Positions 1 to 8,764 are shown, counted from the first letter of the stretch. The stretch: DNA of 25,935 nt from Bacillota bacterium (GCA_023459675.1 JAEWTC010000119.1:1-25935); one strand, 5' to 3'. Numbers and translations: made by a program. The notes: a model not told the origin generated them from the letters alone.

Positions 1-369
1 GACCGGCTGACGCGGGGCGACCGGATGGCGGACAAACTGGCGTCGTTTGCGGGCAGCTGGGTGTTCATCGGCTCGTTTCTCTTCGTGCTGGTTTTGTGGA
101 TTGTGGGCAACGTGCTGCTGTCCAGCCATTCGTTCGACCCGTTTCCCTTCATTCTGTTGAACCTCATCCTGTCTTGCATCGCGGCCATCCAGGCGCCGGT
201 CATCATGATGAGCCAGAACCGCCAGGAAGCCAAAGACAGGCTCCGTTCCAAAAACGATTACCGCATCAATATGAAATCGGAATTCCTGATCGAGGAACTC
301 TATTATAAAATCGAAGCCATGAACCGCTCCATCCAGGAGCTGAAGGCGGCGCAGCAGGCGCAGGAATGA
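1..369 (+). CDS. DUF1003 family membrane protein, 5' end outside window
   Basis: The reading frame is open from base 1, so the gene starts upstream of the window; 122 residues are visible. The residues before the first ATG (base 25), LTRGDRMADKLASFAGSW, are themselves typical of DUF1003 proteins, so that ATG is internal. Two hydrophobic segments follow: SWVFIGSFLFVLVLWIVG, then the family-typical FPFILLNLILSCIAAIQAP leading into MMSQNRQ. A charged cytoplasmic tail rich in K, R and E comes after them and ends in a short helix, ELKAAQQAQE. The family is widespread, two-helix and of unknown biochemical role. The gene converges on the next one with only six bases between the stop codons, and I see no separate terminator there. 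Family assignment is firm; function is not known. Confidence 0.85.
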   Translation, partial: DRLTRGDRMADKLASFAGSWVFIGSFLFVLVLWIVGNVLLSSHSFDPFPFILLNLILSCIAAIQAPVIMMSQNRQEAKDRLRSKNDYRINMKSEFLIEELYYKIEAMNRSIQELKAAQQAQE

Positions 370-375
370 ACGCCG

Positions 376-1224
376 CTAGGCGCCGAGCAGCCGCCGCACC
401 GCGCGCTCCAGCGCGCCGCCGGTAATCTTGCCGCGCTCCTCCGCCGCCCAGGCGGGGAAGGCGTCCCGGCAGCAGGCGAAGTGCAGCGTCACCAGCGCGC
501 TGGCAACGTCGTCCACGGCCTGTTCGTTTTCAGAAAACGCGCCGTACTCGCAAAGAAACGCGGCGCCTGCCTTCTTGCCAAGCGATGCGGCGACGTTTCG
601 AAGATCGGCGTACGCATACCCCTTGCCCAGCAAATTGTAATCAAACATCAGCGCGGCGGAAAGGTTCTTCGCCACGGCCAGATTGGTGAAATAAAAATCG
701 TTATACGTAAGCGTCCGCGGCACGGCCGCTATAATTTCGCATAGGTCCGGCATGCGCGCGTCCAGCAGCGCCCATACGGGGTTGTCCCGTGTGCCCGTTT
801 TTTCGGCAACGACGCGCAGGTTCTCCGCCGTAATCACGTCGGTTTCGTCATACAGCTCGCCGCCGTGGGCTGCCGCGTACGCCCTGCCCTGCGTATGCAG
901 CTGGCGGTACCAGCGCGCCAGCGCAACCGCAACGGCGGGGTCGTCCATATCCGGCCGCAGCCCCAACCGCAGGCTTGCGCTTTTGGAAACGTCCTCCATC
1001 AATAGGGCGCTGTCCGTACTGGCGATGACGCGCAGCGTGGGAACGGAAAGCGATTGCAGGATTTTGTAGTTTACAATCTCCCGGCGGTCGCTTTCCTTTT
1101 CGAACGTTTTCAGCACGAAGGACTCGCCCGCCCGCGCTGCGCGGTATACGGCAACGCCGTCCTTCTTGCGGATTTCGGTAAGTTTGCAGTCTTCCATGCC
1201 CAGTTGTATCAGCAATTCCCGCAT
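376..1224 (-). CDS. APH-fold phosphotransferase family protein
   Basis: A 282-residue cytoplasmic protein with the small-molecule kinase (aminoglycoside phosphotransferase/choline kinase) fold. The pieces I can see are an N-lobe lysine in FVLKTFEKE (K39), a linker region with LLMEDVSKS, the catalytic loop TYNDFYFTN (D176 and N181, where the usual first residue His is Tyr) and the metal-binding MFDYN (D195). These cover the ATP and Mg2+ ligands, so the protein is probably an active kinase, but the substrate is unknown. Nothing marks it as an antibiotic-resistance enzyme; homoserine, choline, fructosamine or other housekeeping substrates are equally possible. The start is set by GGAGG ten bases upstream of the ATG. 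It has its own promoter at 1269-1297 and looks monocistronic. Confidence 0.75.
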   Translation of the reverse strand: MRELLIQLGMEDCKLTEIRKKDGVAVYRAARAGESFVLKTFEKESDRREIVNYKILQSLSVPTLRVIASTDSALLMEDVSKSASLRLGLRPDMDDPAVAVALARWYRQLHTQGRAYAAAHGGELYDETDVITAENLRVVAEKTGTRDNPVWALLDARMPDLCEIIAAVPRTLTYNDFYFTNLAVAKNLSAALMFDYNLLGKGYAYADLRNVAASLGKKAGAAFLCEYGAFSENEQAVDDVASALVTLHFACCRDAFPAWAAEERGKITGGALERAVRRLLGA

Positions 1225-1268
1225 TGGGCCAACAGCCTCCGTATTCCTTGAATCGCCAGCGTACGTTT

Positions 1269-1297
1269 ATTATAGAGCGTTTGCGCCGGGGAAGCAA
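1269..1297 (-). promoter_or_regulatory. sigma-A promoter of the APH-fold kinase gene
   Basis: On the minus strand a TTGCTT -35 box (1292-1297), a 17-bp spacer and a perfect TATAAT -10 box (1269-1274) lie about 45 bp upstream of the start codon at 1224. Confidence 0.7.
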
Positions 1298-1341
1298 ACC
1301 CGATGCTGCCGCGCGTCCTTGGGAAGGCTTGTCCGCCGTTC

Positions 1342-1371
1342 TTGCCTGCCCGGAGGGCTATATGCTATACT
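1342..1371 (+). promoter_or_regulatory. extended -10 promoter of the secreted duplicated protein
   Basis: TTGCCT (1342-1347), an 18-bp spacer and TATACT (1366-1371) with a TGC extended -10 directly in front. The predicted leader is about 145 nt before the start at 1523. It holds one weak hairpin, CGTTG/CAACG near 1471-1486, and nothing else I can recognise. Confidence 0.6.
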
Positions 1372-1522
1372 ATGAGCAGTAAAGGCAATCTCCGCCGCAT
1401 ATTCCGCTTTTCTCACGCCGTATGGAACGCATCCGTGGCGCTGCCGACAGGGGAACGTCATTCCCGTTGGCTGCGCAACGGAACAACCGACGCCGCAATT
1501 ATCATCAGGAGGAAACAACCGT

Positions 1523-3124
1523 ATGAAAAAAACCATAGGCTTGCTTCTTGCGCTGCTGCTGTGCGTACTTCCGTTTGCCGCGCTGGCGCAGTCCGCGGTT
1601 CCCGACGCGCTCCCGGCCGATTTGGGCGGGAAAACCCTGTACGGGTATCTGGTGGGGCTGAAAGACGAGTTCCTGCCCGCCAGGGTGTTTCAGGACGCAA
1701 CCAAATACAGCGACGAGAACCGTGAGAACGCAAAGCGTGCGGCGGCGCTGATCATCAGCGCGACCACCGCGAAAATGCAGGAAACGGGCACGCCGGATCA
1801 ATATATGCTGTATCTGCGCGCCTATGCCAACGATCTGCTCTTCCAGGCGAGCGGCGACGCGGCGCTGCGCGAGGCGGGGCTTTTGGATTACCAGCAGGTG
1901 GTTACGCTGGGCGGCTCCTACGCGCAGGCTGATTACGACCGGTTGGCCGCGCTGGAGGTAAAGGCCGCGCCGCTTGACTGGCAGGTGCCCCAGATGCTGA
2001 CGCTCGCGGAGGCCGCCGCCATTCTGGGCGTTGCGGAATCGGACGTGGGGTTTGTGGACGCCGGGTATACTGCCGCGGACGGCAGCCAGTCCGGCGCCGG
2101 ATACGCGCTGCTTGCGGGAGCTGATCCCGCGGCAAGCACGATCTACGTTCTGGCGGACCCGCAGGGCGGCAAAGCCAGGTACGACGTGCTGAAAACCATG
2201 GCGGTCATGCAGCTGCAGCTGCCGCTGGAGGGCATCGGCGACGAAGCACTGATGATCGGCGTGCGCAACCAAAACGGCAACCCCGCCCTGTATACCGAAA
2301 TCCTGGCGCTGCAGGGCGAGCTGGTGCTGCAGGTGCGCGTGCCCTACGCGTACTGGAGCGGGGAACCATACCGGCTCAACCCGGCCATGCCCGGCATGGC
2401 CTTCGCGCAGCGGCTGCTCGCAAACCTTTACGATACGCAGCGCGCCGTGCCCTCCATGGACGGCGTAACGATGGCGGCCCCCGCGAATGCCCCGGAAATG
2501 AACGCCGGAACGGGAATATCGCCCGTGCCAGACTCCATGCCCGCGGATCTGGGCGGGAAAACCGAGTACGGTTATCTGGTGGAACTGCGTAATACCTATC
2601 TGCCCGCAAGCGTGTACGGCAATTCCGCGCTTTCGCCGGAGGAGCTGAACAACGCCCGCCGCGCGGCGCGGCTGATTGCTGCAAACATCACCGCCCGGTT
2701 CGGCGCATACGGCCTGAACCCTTACGAGCTGGAGGTCCGCGCCGCCTGTTACCGGTTCGCGTATCAGGATACGGGCAACCCCGTATTCCGCGCGCTGGCG
2801 GTCAACGATTACAAGCAGGCGTTTTCCACCGGGTATACGCTGGGCATGCGGGATTACGAGGAGCTCGCCCGGCCGCTGCTTATGCCGATGGCCGATCTTG
2901 CCCCTGGCGCGGAAGGCGAGGCGGTAACCCTTCTCCAGCTTTGGCTCAGCCAGATTCAATACATGACCACGCCGGCAAACGGCGCGTATGACGACCTCAC
3001 CCGGCAGGCCGTGGAGCTGTACGAAACGGAGAACGCGCTGCCTGTGGACGGGATTGCCGATATCGCCATGCTGCTGTCGCTCTATGCCCGCGTGGACGAT
3101 ATGGACGCGGCGCTGCCGCAATAA
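1523..3124 (+). CDS. secreted protein with internal duplication and C-terminal peptidoglycan-binding-like domain
   Basis: A 533-residue exported protein. Residues 1-22 form a signal peptide (KK, a long hydrophobic core, then PFAALA-QS), with no lipobox. An approximately 125-residue unit occurs twice: at about 26-150 beginning VPDALPADLGGKT-YGYLV, and at about 335-455 beginning VPDSMPADLGGKT-YGYLV. Both copies share the FLPA/YLPA, NARRAA/NAKRAA and ...DYEELA/DYDRLA segments. Between them (about 155-320) is a different region with IGDEALMIGVRNQNG that I do not recognise. The C-terminus (about 459-525) has the LAPGAEGEAV-LLQLWL...YD..TRQAVELYE...LPVDGIAD pattern of a PG_binding_1 domain, so the protein may attach to the cell wall. 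AGGAGG at 1507-1512 fixes the start. It lies between unrelated neighbours. Function unknown; a wall-associated role is inferred only from the C-terminal domain. Confidence 0.75.
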   Translation: MKKTIGLLLALLLCVLPFAALAQSAVPDALPADLGGKTLYGYLVGLKDEFLPARVFQDATKYSDENRENAKRAAALIISATTAKMQETGTPDQYMLYLRAYANDLLFQASGDAALREAGLLDYQQVVTLGGSYAQADYDRLAALEVKAAPLDWQVPQMLTLAEAAAILGVAESDVGFVDAGYTAADGSQSGAGYALLAGADPAASTIYVLADPQGGKARYDVLKTMAVMQLQLPLEGIGDEALMIGVRNQNGNPALYTEILALQGELVLQVRVPYAYWSGEPYRLNPAMPGMAFAQRLLANLYDTQRAVPSMDGVTMAAPANAPEMNAGTGISPVPDSMPADLGGKTEYGYLVELRNTYLPASVYGNSALSPEELNNARRAARLIAANITARFGAYGLNPYELEVRAACYRFAYQDTGNPVFRALAVNDYKQAFSTGYTLGMRDYEELARPLLMPMADLAPGAEGEAVTLLQLWLSQIQYMTTPANGAYDDLTRQAVELYETENALPVDGIADIAMLLSLYARVDDMDAALPQ

Positions 3125-3175
3125 AGGGCAGGCACAACCTGTTCCAAGCCTTCCGACGCCTGACACGGGAAAATC

Positions 3176-3212
3176 AAAGCCCCTCCGCCGTTTCCGGGCG
3201 GAGTGGGCTTTT
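3176..3212. terminator. bidirectional intrinsic terminator between convergent genes
   Basis: A 14-15 bp stem (AAAGCCCCTCCGCC with GGCGGAGTGGGCTTT, one imperfect position) closes a short loop and is followed by T's on the plus strand and by an A/T-rich tract on the minus strand. It serves the secreted protein gene and the convergent VOC gene. Confidence 0.75.
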
Positions 3213-3231
3213 CATGGCGGCTGCGCGTTTG

Positions 3232-3624
3232 CTATACGGCGAGATACCAGTACACGCCAAACTTATCCACAACCTCGGCGCAGCATGCGCTCCAGGGCAG
3301 CGTTCCGAGCGGAAGCAGCACCGTGCCGCCGGGGCTGAGCAGTGCAAACGCCTTTCGCACCTCGGCTTCCGTTTCGAAAACCAAGCCGTAACTCATGGTG
3401 GGGCGGGCATCGCGCAGCGACGAGCGAAGCATGGTTTGGACAAACGCGTCGTTTTTGGATTCGCTGACGCAGAAAATTTCGTCTTCCCCCTTCATCAGCG
3501 CCGCGTGCAGATAGGCGCCGTCCGGGTAGGTTTCGTGGTAGCCAAGCGTCAGCCCGAACGCTTCCAAATAGAGTGGTACAGCCTCCGGAGTATTCTGGAT
3601 ATAAACGGTCGCTCCCAGCTTCAT
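3232..3624 (-). CDS. VOC superfamily (glyoxalase/PhnB-like) protein
   Basis: A 130-residue single-domain protein. The N-terminus, MKLGATVYIQNTPEAVPLYLEAFGLTLGYHETYPDG, is the classic start of the vicinal-oxygen-chelate fold: a beta strand, then a helix carrying A..LYLEAFGL, then the metal-side strand. The C-terminal half has VLLPLGTLPWSACCAEVVDKFGVYWYLAV, matching the PhnB/YjdN-type ending in which the protein closes with ..DKFGV.W. Family members are dioxygenases, isomerases, resistance proteins or binding proteins, and the substrate cannot be read from sequence. Length is normal for the PhnB-like group. No partner gene is adjacent; it is followed downstream by the shared terminator at 3176-3212. 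Confidence 0.8.
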   Translation of the reverse strand: MKLGATVYIQNTPEAVPLYLEAFGLTLGYHETYPDGAYLHAALMKGEDEIFCVSESKNDAFVQTMLRSSLRDARPTMSYGLVFETEAEVRKAFALLSPGGTVLLPLGTLPWSACCAEVVDKFGVYWYLAV

Positions 3625-3664
3625 TCTGGCAAACCTCGCTTTACGTTTCGTTGCACAACAGTAT

Positions 3665-3715
3665 AAAGCAAAACCGGCTCTCCGTCTATCAAGAAGCGGA
3701 GAACCGGTTGCTTTT
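3665..3715 (-). terminator. terminator of the fMet/Met tRNA transcript
   Basis: On the minus strand, immediately after the CCA end of the Met tRNA, AAAGCAACCGGTTCTCCG pairs with CGGAGAGCCGGTTTTGC (about 17 bp with one internal mismatch), with a 12-nt loop and T-rich flanks. Confidence 0.75.
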
Positions 3716-3718
3716 GTG

Positions 3719-3795
3719 TGGTAGCGGCGGGGAGATTCGAACTCTCGACACTCCGGGTATGAACCGAATGCTCTAGCCAGCTGAGCTACGCCGCC
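3719..3795 (-). tRNA. tRNA-Met, elongator type (anticodon CAT)
   Basis: A 77-nt cloverleaf with encoded CCA. The acceptor stem is GGCGGCG paired with CGCCGCT (final position G-T), the D arm GCTC...GAGC, the anticodon arm TTCGG-TTCATAC-CCGGA, and the T arm GAGAG-TTCGAAT-CTCCC. The CAT anticodon gives Met. It lacks the initiator's three G-C anticodon pairs and C1-A72 mismatch, so it is the elongator form. A lysidine-modified tRNA-Ile2 also has a CAT anticodon in DNA and cannot be excluded by eye. It lies 4 nt after the fMet tRNA in the same transcript. Confidence 0.9.
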
Positions 3796-3799
3796 AAAA

Positions 3800-3876
<77 letters not shown>

Positions 3877-3904
3877 GCACTGCCTCTTCAAAGCGGCGAG
3901 ATTT

Positions 3905-3934
3905 ATCATACACCATCCTCCCTTGGCCTGTCAA
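3905..3934 (-). promoter_or_regulatory. strong promoter of the tRNA pair
   Basis: On the minus strand TTGACA (3929-3934, perfect), an 18-bp spacer and TATGAT (3905-3910), about 28 bp before the first tRNA base. The gene-free stretch 3877-4180 also holds the divergent ppdK promoter; otherwise it contains a C-rich tract with no gene I can support. Confidence 0.85.
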
Positions 3935-4072
3935 TCGTTTCTTCGCCGTTTGCAAAAAAACTTCCGCGTGCCGTTCCCGCGCCCCGCACTCCCGCGCCTG
4001 CGTGCAAACCGTGTCATTTTGGGCTCCGGAGGTTCGGCGAACCCGGGCAAACCGAAATTAAACGCAGAAAGT

Positions 4073-4104
4073 GCCTTGCACTTGCAAGGCGATCTGTGTA
4101 TAAT
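4073..4104 (+). promoter_or_regulatory. ppdK promoter overlapped by a perfect palindrome
   Basis: TTGCAC (4076-4081), a 17-bp spacer and a perfect TATAAT (4099-4104). The -35 box sits inside GCCTTGCA-CT-TGCAAGGC (4073-4090), an inverted repeat of 8 bp arms with a 2-bp centre. A protein bound there would cover the -35 and block polymerase, so this is a candidate repressor operator. The regulator is not recognisable. Confidence 0.65.
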
Positions 4105-4180
4105 TATTTGGATAGTTTGAAGGGATCTGCACATGCACTGTGGCGGTCCACAGAATGATTTTGAGGAGGAAACCAAACCC

Positions 4181-6811
<2,631 letters not shown>

Positions 6812-6835
6812 CGGTATTACCAATCCATCACGCAG

Positions 6836-6866
6836 CCGCCGCGGATCAACCCGCGGCGGTTTTTTT
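6836..6866 (+). terminator. ppdK intrinsic terminator
   Basis: CCGCCGCGG (6836-6844) pairs perfectly with CCGCGGCGG (6851-6859) around a six-base loop and is followed by seven T's. Confidence 0.9.
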
Positions 6867-6870
6867 GTGA

Positions 6871-6899
6871 TTGCAGGATTGGTACAAATCTGGTATTGT
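6871..6899 (+). promoter_or_regulatory. probable promoter of the glycosylase gene
   Basis: TTGCAG (6871-6876), a 17-bp spacer and TATTGT (6894-6899), about 30 bp before the start codon. The boxes are imperfect but well spaced, and they lie directly after the ppdK terminator. Confidence 0.5.
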
Positions 6900-6934
6900 A
6901 GGAACAGAAATGTAAAAATGCAGGGGGCGTCGAT

Positions 6935-7762
6935 ATGATCGAGCTGCCGGAGAGTATCAGCCTGGCCAGACAACTGAACGATACCGTCAAGGGCAAGGTG
7001 ATTCAAGCCGTGGAGGCCAACCGGTCTCCGCACAAGTTCGCCTGGTACTTCGGCGATCCCGCTGGGTATGACGCGCTGCTTAAGGGCAAGACCGTTGGGG
7101 AAGCCAGAGGCGTGGGCGGCAAGGTGGAAATTGCGCTGGGCCGGCTGCGCATCCTGTTGACGGAAGGCATCAACGTTCGCTATCTTCCGGCGGGAGAAAC
7201 GCCGCCCGCGAAGCATCAGCTGCTGATTACCTTTGCCGATTCCTCCGCGCTGGTCTGCACCGTGCAGATGTACGGAGGCCTGCAGGTGTTCGCGGAAGGC
7301 GATAACGACAGCGAATATTATCTGGTCGCCAAGCGCAAGCCTTCGCCGCGCTCCGATCTGTTTGACCTCCCTTATTTCCTGGATCTGGCGGAGGATTGCT
7401 GCGCATTGAGCGCCAAGGCGTTTCTGGCGACCGAGCAGCGCATTCCGGGGCTTGGCAACGGCGTGCTGCAAGATATTCTCTACAACGCCCGCATCCATCC
7501 GAAAACCAAGATCGGCAAACTTACCGAACAGGAACTGGAAACGCTGTTCGGTAACCTGAAAGCTACGCTGAATCAAATGACGGAGCAAGGCGGCCGCGAC
7601 ACGGAAACGGATCTGTTCGGCAATCCCGGCGGCTATCAAACCCTGATGTCCAAAAACACAGTCGGCAAACCCTGCCCGGCCTGCGGCGGCGCCGTCGTTA
7701 AAGCCCCCTATATGGGCGGAAGCGTGTACTTCTGCCCCCAGTGCCAGAAGGAACGGAAGTAG
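6935..7762 (+). CDS. Fpg/Nei-family DNA glycosylase-like protein lacking the N-terminal proline
   Basis: A 275-residue protein with the Fpg/Nei plan: an N-terminal beta-sandwich, the helix-two-turn-helix with RIPGLGNGVLQDILYNARIHP (about 169-190), and a C-terminal zinc finger CPACGG...YFCPQCQ (four Cys). In Fpg and Nei the mature N-terminus is PELPE, where the proline amine forms the Schiff base with damaged DNA. Here it is MIELPES: the Glu and the LPE are kept but the proline is Ile. The usual penultimate K/R of the finger loop is also not evident. It could be a divergent glycosylase using another amine, a lesion binder, or inactive. AGGGGG upstream of the ATG supports this start, and no in-frame MPELPE lies upstream. 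Family assignment is firm; catalytic activity is uncertain. Confidence 0.8.
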   Translation: MIELPESISLARQLNDTVKGKVIQAVEANRSPHKFAWYFGDPAGYDALLKGKTVGEARGVGGKVEIALGRLRILLTEGINVRYLPAGETPPAKHQLLITFADSSALVCTVQMYGGLQVFAEGDNDSEYYLVAKRKPSPRSDLFDLPYFLDLAEDCCALSAKAFLATEQRIPGLGNGVLQDILYNARIHPKTKIGKLTEQELETLFGNLKATLNQMTEQGGRDTETDLFGNPGGYQTLMSKNTVGKPCPACGGAVVKAPYMGGSVYFCPQCQKERK

Positions 7763-7839
7763 CGCGCAGGCGGGCCTTTGCGCAGCGGCATAACACGCGC
7801 CCGGTTCATGCGTATATGCGTTCGCGCGTTTCCCATGTC

Positions 7840-7892
7840 TTGACAAACGGTGAAAATTGCGCTATACTCAACATGGTTAGCGAACACTAACC
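7840..7892 (+). promoter_or_regulatory. flavodoxin promoter with DtxR-like inverted repeat at the start site
   Basis: A perfect TTGACA (7840-7845), a 17-bp spacer and TATACT (7863-7868). Seven bases later, at the expected transcription start, comes GGTTAG-CGAACA-CTAACC (7875-7892), a 6+6 inverted repeat. TTAG...CTAA arms are characteristic of DtxR/IdeR/MntR-type metal regulators. Placed on +1, such a site would repress flavodoxin when iron is plentiful, a known logic for flavodoxins. The same bases could instead act as a 5' RNA hairpin. Confidence 0.65.
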
Positions 7893-8012
7893 GTTGCGCA
7901 TCCGCTAGGGTGCGCATATAACGGGGTATGAGTTAGAGAACTCAAACCAGGACGGGGCACGAAACCGGCACGGCGGAAGGGTTGTCTGTACGGCGACCAA
8001 GTTACTCAAGCA

Positions 8013-8088
8013 CACCATCGGATCAGTCATCCGTACAGGTTGCCTGGGGCTGGAATAAGCCGGGAAGAACCAGCCGTCGGCCGATCCG
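8013..8088 (+). repeat. tandem leader element, copy 1
   Basis: 76 nt. The first 51 bases match copy 2 with a single difference (T8051 against C8145). CGGATC (8019-8024) can pair with GATCCG (8083-8088) to close the element, or the same strand can fold locally as CGGAT-CAGTC-ATCCG (8019-8033); the two are mutually exclusive. Inside, GGTTG (8038-8042) can pair with CAGCC (8071-8075), and CTGG/CCGG encloses the AATAAG loop. Confidence 0.75.
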
Positions 8089-8106
8089 CCGTGGAGCGCA
8101 GGGGCG

Positions 8107-8181
8107 CACCATCGGATCAGTCATCCGTACAGGTTGCCTGGGGCCGGAATAAGCCGGAGAACAGCAACCGTGGCCGATCCG
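8107..8181 (+). repeat. tandem leader element, copy 2
   Basis: 75 nt, offset 94 bases from copy 1. It has the same closing pair CGGATC (8113-8118)/GATCCG (8176-8181) and the same competing local hairpin. Where copy 1 differs, pairing is preserved: GGTTGC (8132-8137) pairs with GCAACC (8164-8169), and the AATAAG loop is closed by CCGG/CCGG. The closing strand overlaps the next hairpin at 8179, so the two compete. Confidence 0.75.
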
Positions 8182-8215
8182 GGGGTACCGCAGCCGGGCT
8201 GCGCAGAATCCCCGG
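8179..8215 (+). other. GC-rich hairpin competing with copy 2 closing stem
   Basis: CCGGGG (8179-8184) pairs with CCCCGG (8210-8215), with an inner GCAGC-CGG-GCTGC stem. Its 5' strand uses bases 8179-8181, which also belong to the GATCCG of copy 2, so only one of the two stems can form. No U-tract follows. Confidence 0.5.
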
Positions 8216-8248
8216 CGGAGCATCGCAGAACCCCGCCTACACAACGAG

Positions 8249-8274
8249 TTCGCTTGGGCAGCACCCGCAGCGAA
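8249..8274 (+). other. hairpin abutting the flavodoxin ribosome-binding site
   Basis: TTCGCT (8249-8254) pairs with AGCGAA (8269-8274), with an inner GGG/CCC, and ends three bases before AGGAGG (8277-8282). It leaves the Shine-Dalgarno exposed when folded, so any control would come from alternative pairing upstream. Confidence 0.45.
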
Positions 8275-8289
8275 ACAGGAGGAAATCAT

Positions 8290-8703
8290 ATGGCAAAAAC
8301 AGCAGTGGTGTATTGGAGCGGTACAGGCAATACGGAGGCGATGGCAAAGGCGATCGCCCAGGCCGCCGGCGCCGACTTGTTCACAGCCGCCGCATTCCAA
8401 GCGGAACAGTTATCCGACTATCAGGCCATCGCGTTCGGTTGTCCGTCCATGGGCAGCGAAGAGCTGGAGGACAGCGAATTTCAACCGATGTTCGACGCCT
8501 GCAAACCCTTGCTTGGCGGCAGGAAGCTCGCGCTGTTCGGCTCCTACGGCTGGGGCGACGGCGAATGGATGCGCAGCTGGGAAGAGGAGTGCAAAGGGCT
8601 GGGCGCCGTGCTGCTGGCAGACGGCCTGATTCTCAACGGAACCCCGGACTCCGCAGGGCTTGCGCAATGCAAGGCGCTGGGCGAAACGCTGGCGCAGGCA
8701 TAA
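8290..8703 (+). CDS. short-chain flavodoxin
   Basis: A 137-residue FMN-binding electron carrier of the cytoplasm. The phosphate-binding loop YWSGTGNTEAMA is at residues 8-19. The core strands AIAFGCPSMGSEELED (first isoalloxazine loop, typical of the clostridial short flavodoxins) and KLALFGSYGWGDGEWMRSWEEE (second flavin loop) follow in order, and the protein ends with a normal C-terminal helix. Length fits the short-chain class. The start is fixed by AGGAGG at 8277-8282, seven bases ahead of the ATG; in-frame codons further upstream run through the structured leader and are not coding. Flavodoxins replace ferredoxin when iron is scarce, which fits the DtxR-like site at the promoter. It is a single-gene transcript ending at the terminator at 8727. 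Confidence 0.93.
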   Translation: MAKTAVVYWSGTGNTEAMAKAIAQAAGADLFTAAAFQAEQLSDYQAIAFGCPSMGSEELEDSEFQPMFDACKPLLGGRKLALFGSYGWGDGEWMRSWEEECKGLGAVLLADGLILNGTPDSAGLAQCKALGETLAQA

Positions 8704-8726
8704 CGCAAAACCCAATCGATAACAAG

Positions 8727-8764
8727 AAACCGGAGCGCTGTATACACGGCGCTCCGGTTTTTTT
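8727..8764. terminator. bidirectional terminator between flavodoxin and the anti-sigma-like gene
   Basis: AAACCGGAGCGC (8727-8738) pairs perfectly with GCGCTCCGGTTT (8749-8760). Seven T's follow on the plus strand, and a GGTTTCTTGTT tract follows on the minus strand. Confidence 0.9.

Larger units (their letters stand above)
7875..8289 (+). ncRNA. long structured 5' leader of the flavodoxin mRNA
   Basis: The 527 bases between the glycosylase stop and the flavodoxin start hold no credible gene. From the promoter onward they are dense in self-complementary segments. In order these are GCGCATCC/GGGTGCGC (7896-7915), GAGTT/AACTC (7930-7943), GGTTGTC-TGTAC-GGCGACC (7980-7998), two copies of a 75-76 nt element (8013-8088, 8107-8181), CCGGGG/CCCCGG with an inner GCAGC/GCTGC (8179-8215), and TTCGCT/AGCGAA (8249-8274) ending three bases before AGGAGG. 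I matched it to no riboswitch class I can recall with confidence. A cis-regulatory RNA is the best reading. No intrinsic terminator with a U-tract is visible inside it, so control of translation, or a process other than U-tract termination, would be expected. Confidence 0.55.

Noticed and set aside
4133..4180. Upstream in-frame ATG for ppdK adding 16 residues
   Set aside because: The family N-terminus begins at 4181, and the best Shine-Dalgarno (4163-4169) serves that codon; with this start His454 and Cys832 match the known numbering.
8181..8194. GGGGGTACCGCAG resembling the T-box motif GGGTGGTACCGCG
   Set aside because: It lacks the essential UGG of the T-box bulge, there is no terminator/antiterminator pair with U-tract, and a flavodoxin is not a T-box target.
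8013..8289. Possible NiCo (czcD) riboswitch, suggested by GCAGCCGGGCTGCG at 8190-8203
   Set aside because: A short stretch resembles the remembered NiCo sequence, but the four-way junction and the GGGACAG segment are not present in order. A covariance search would settle it.
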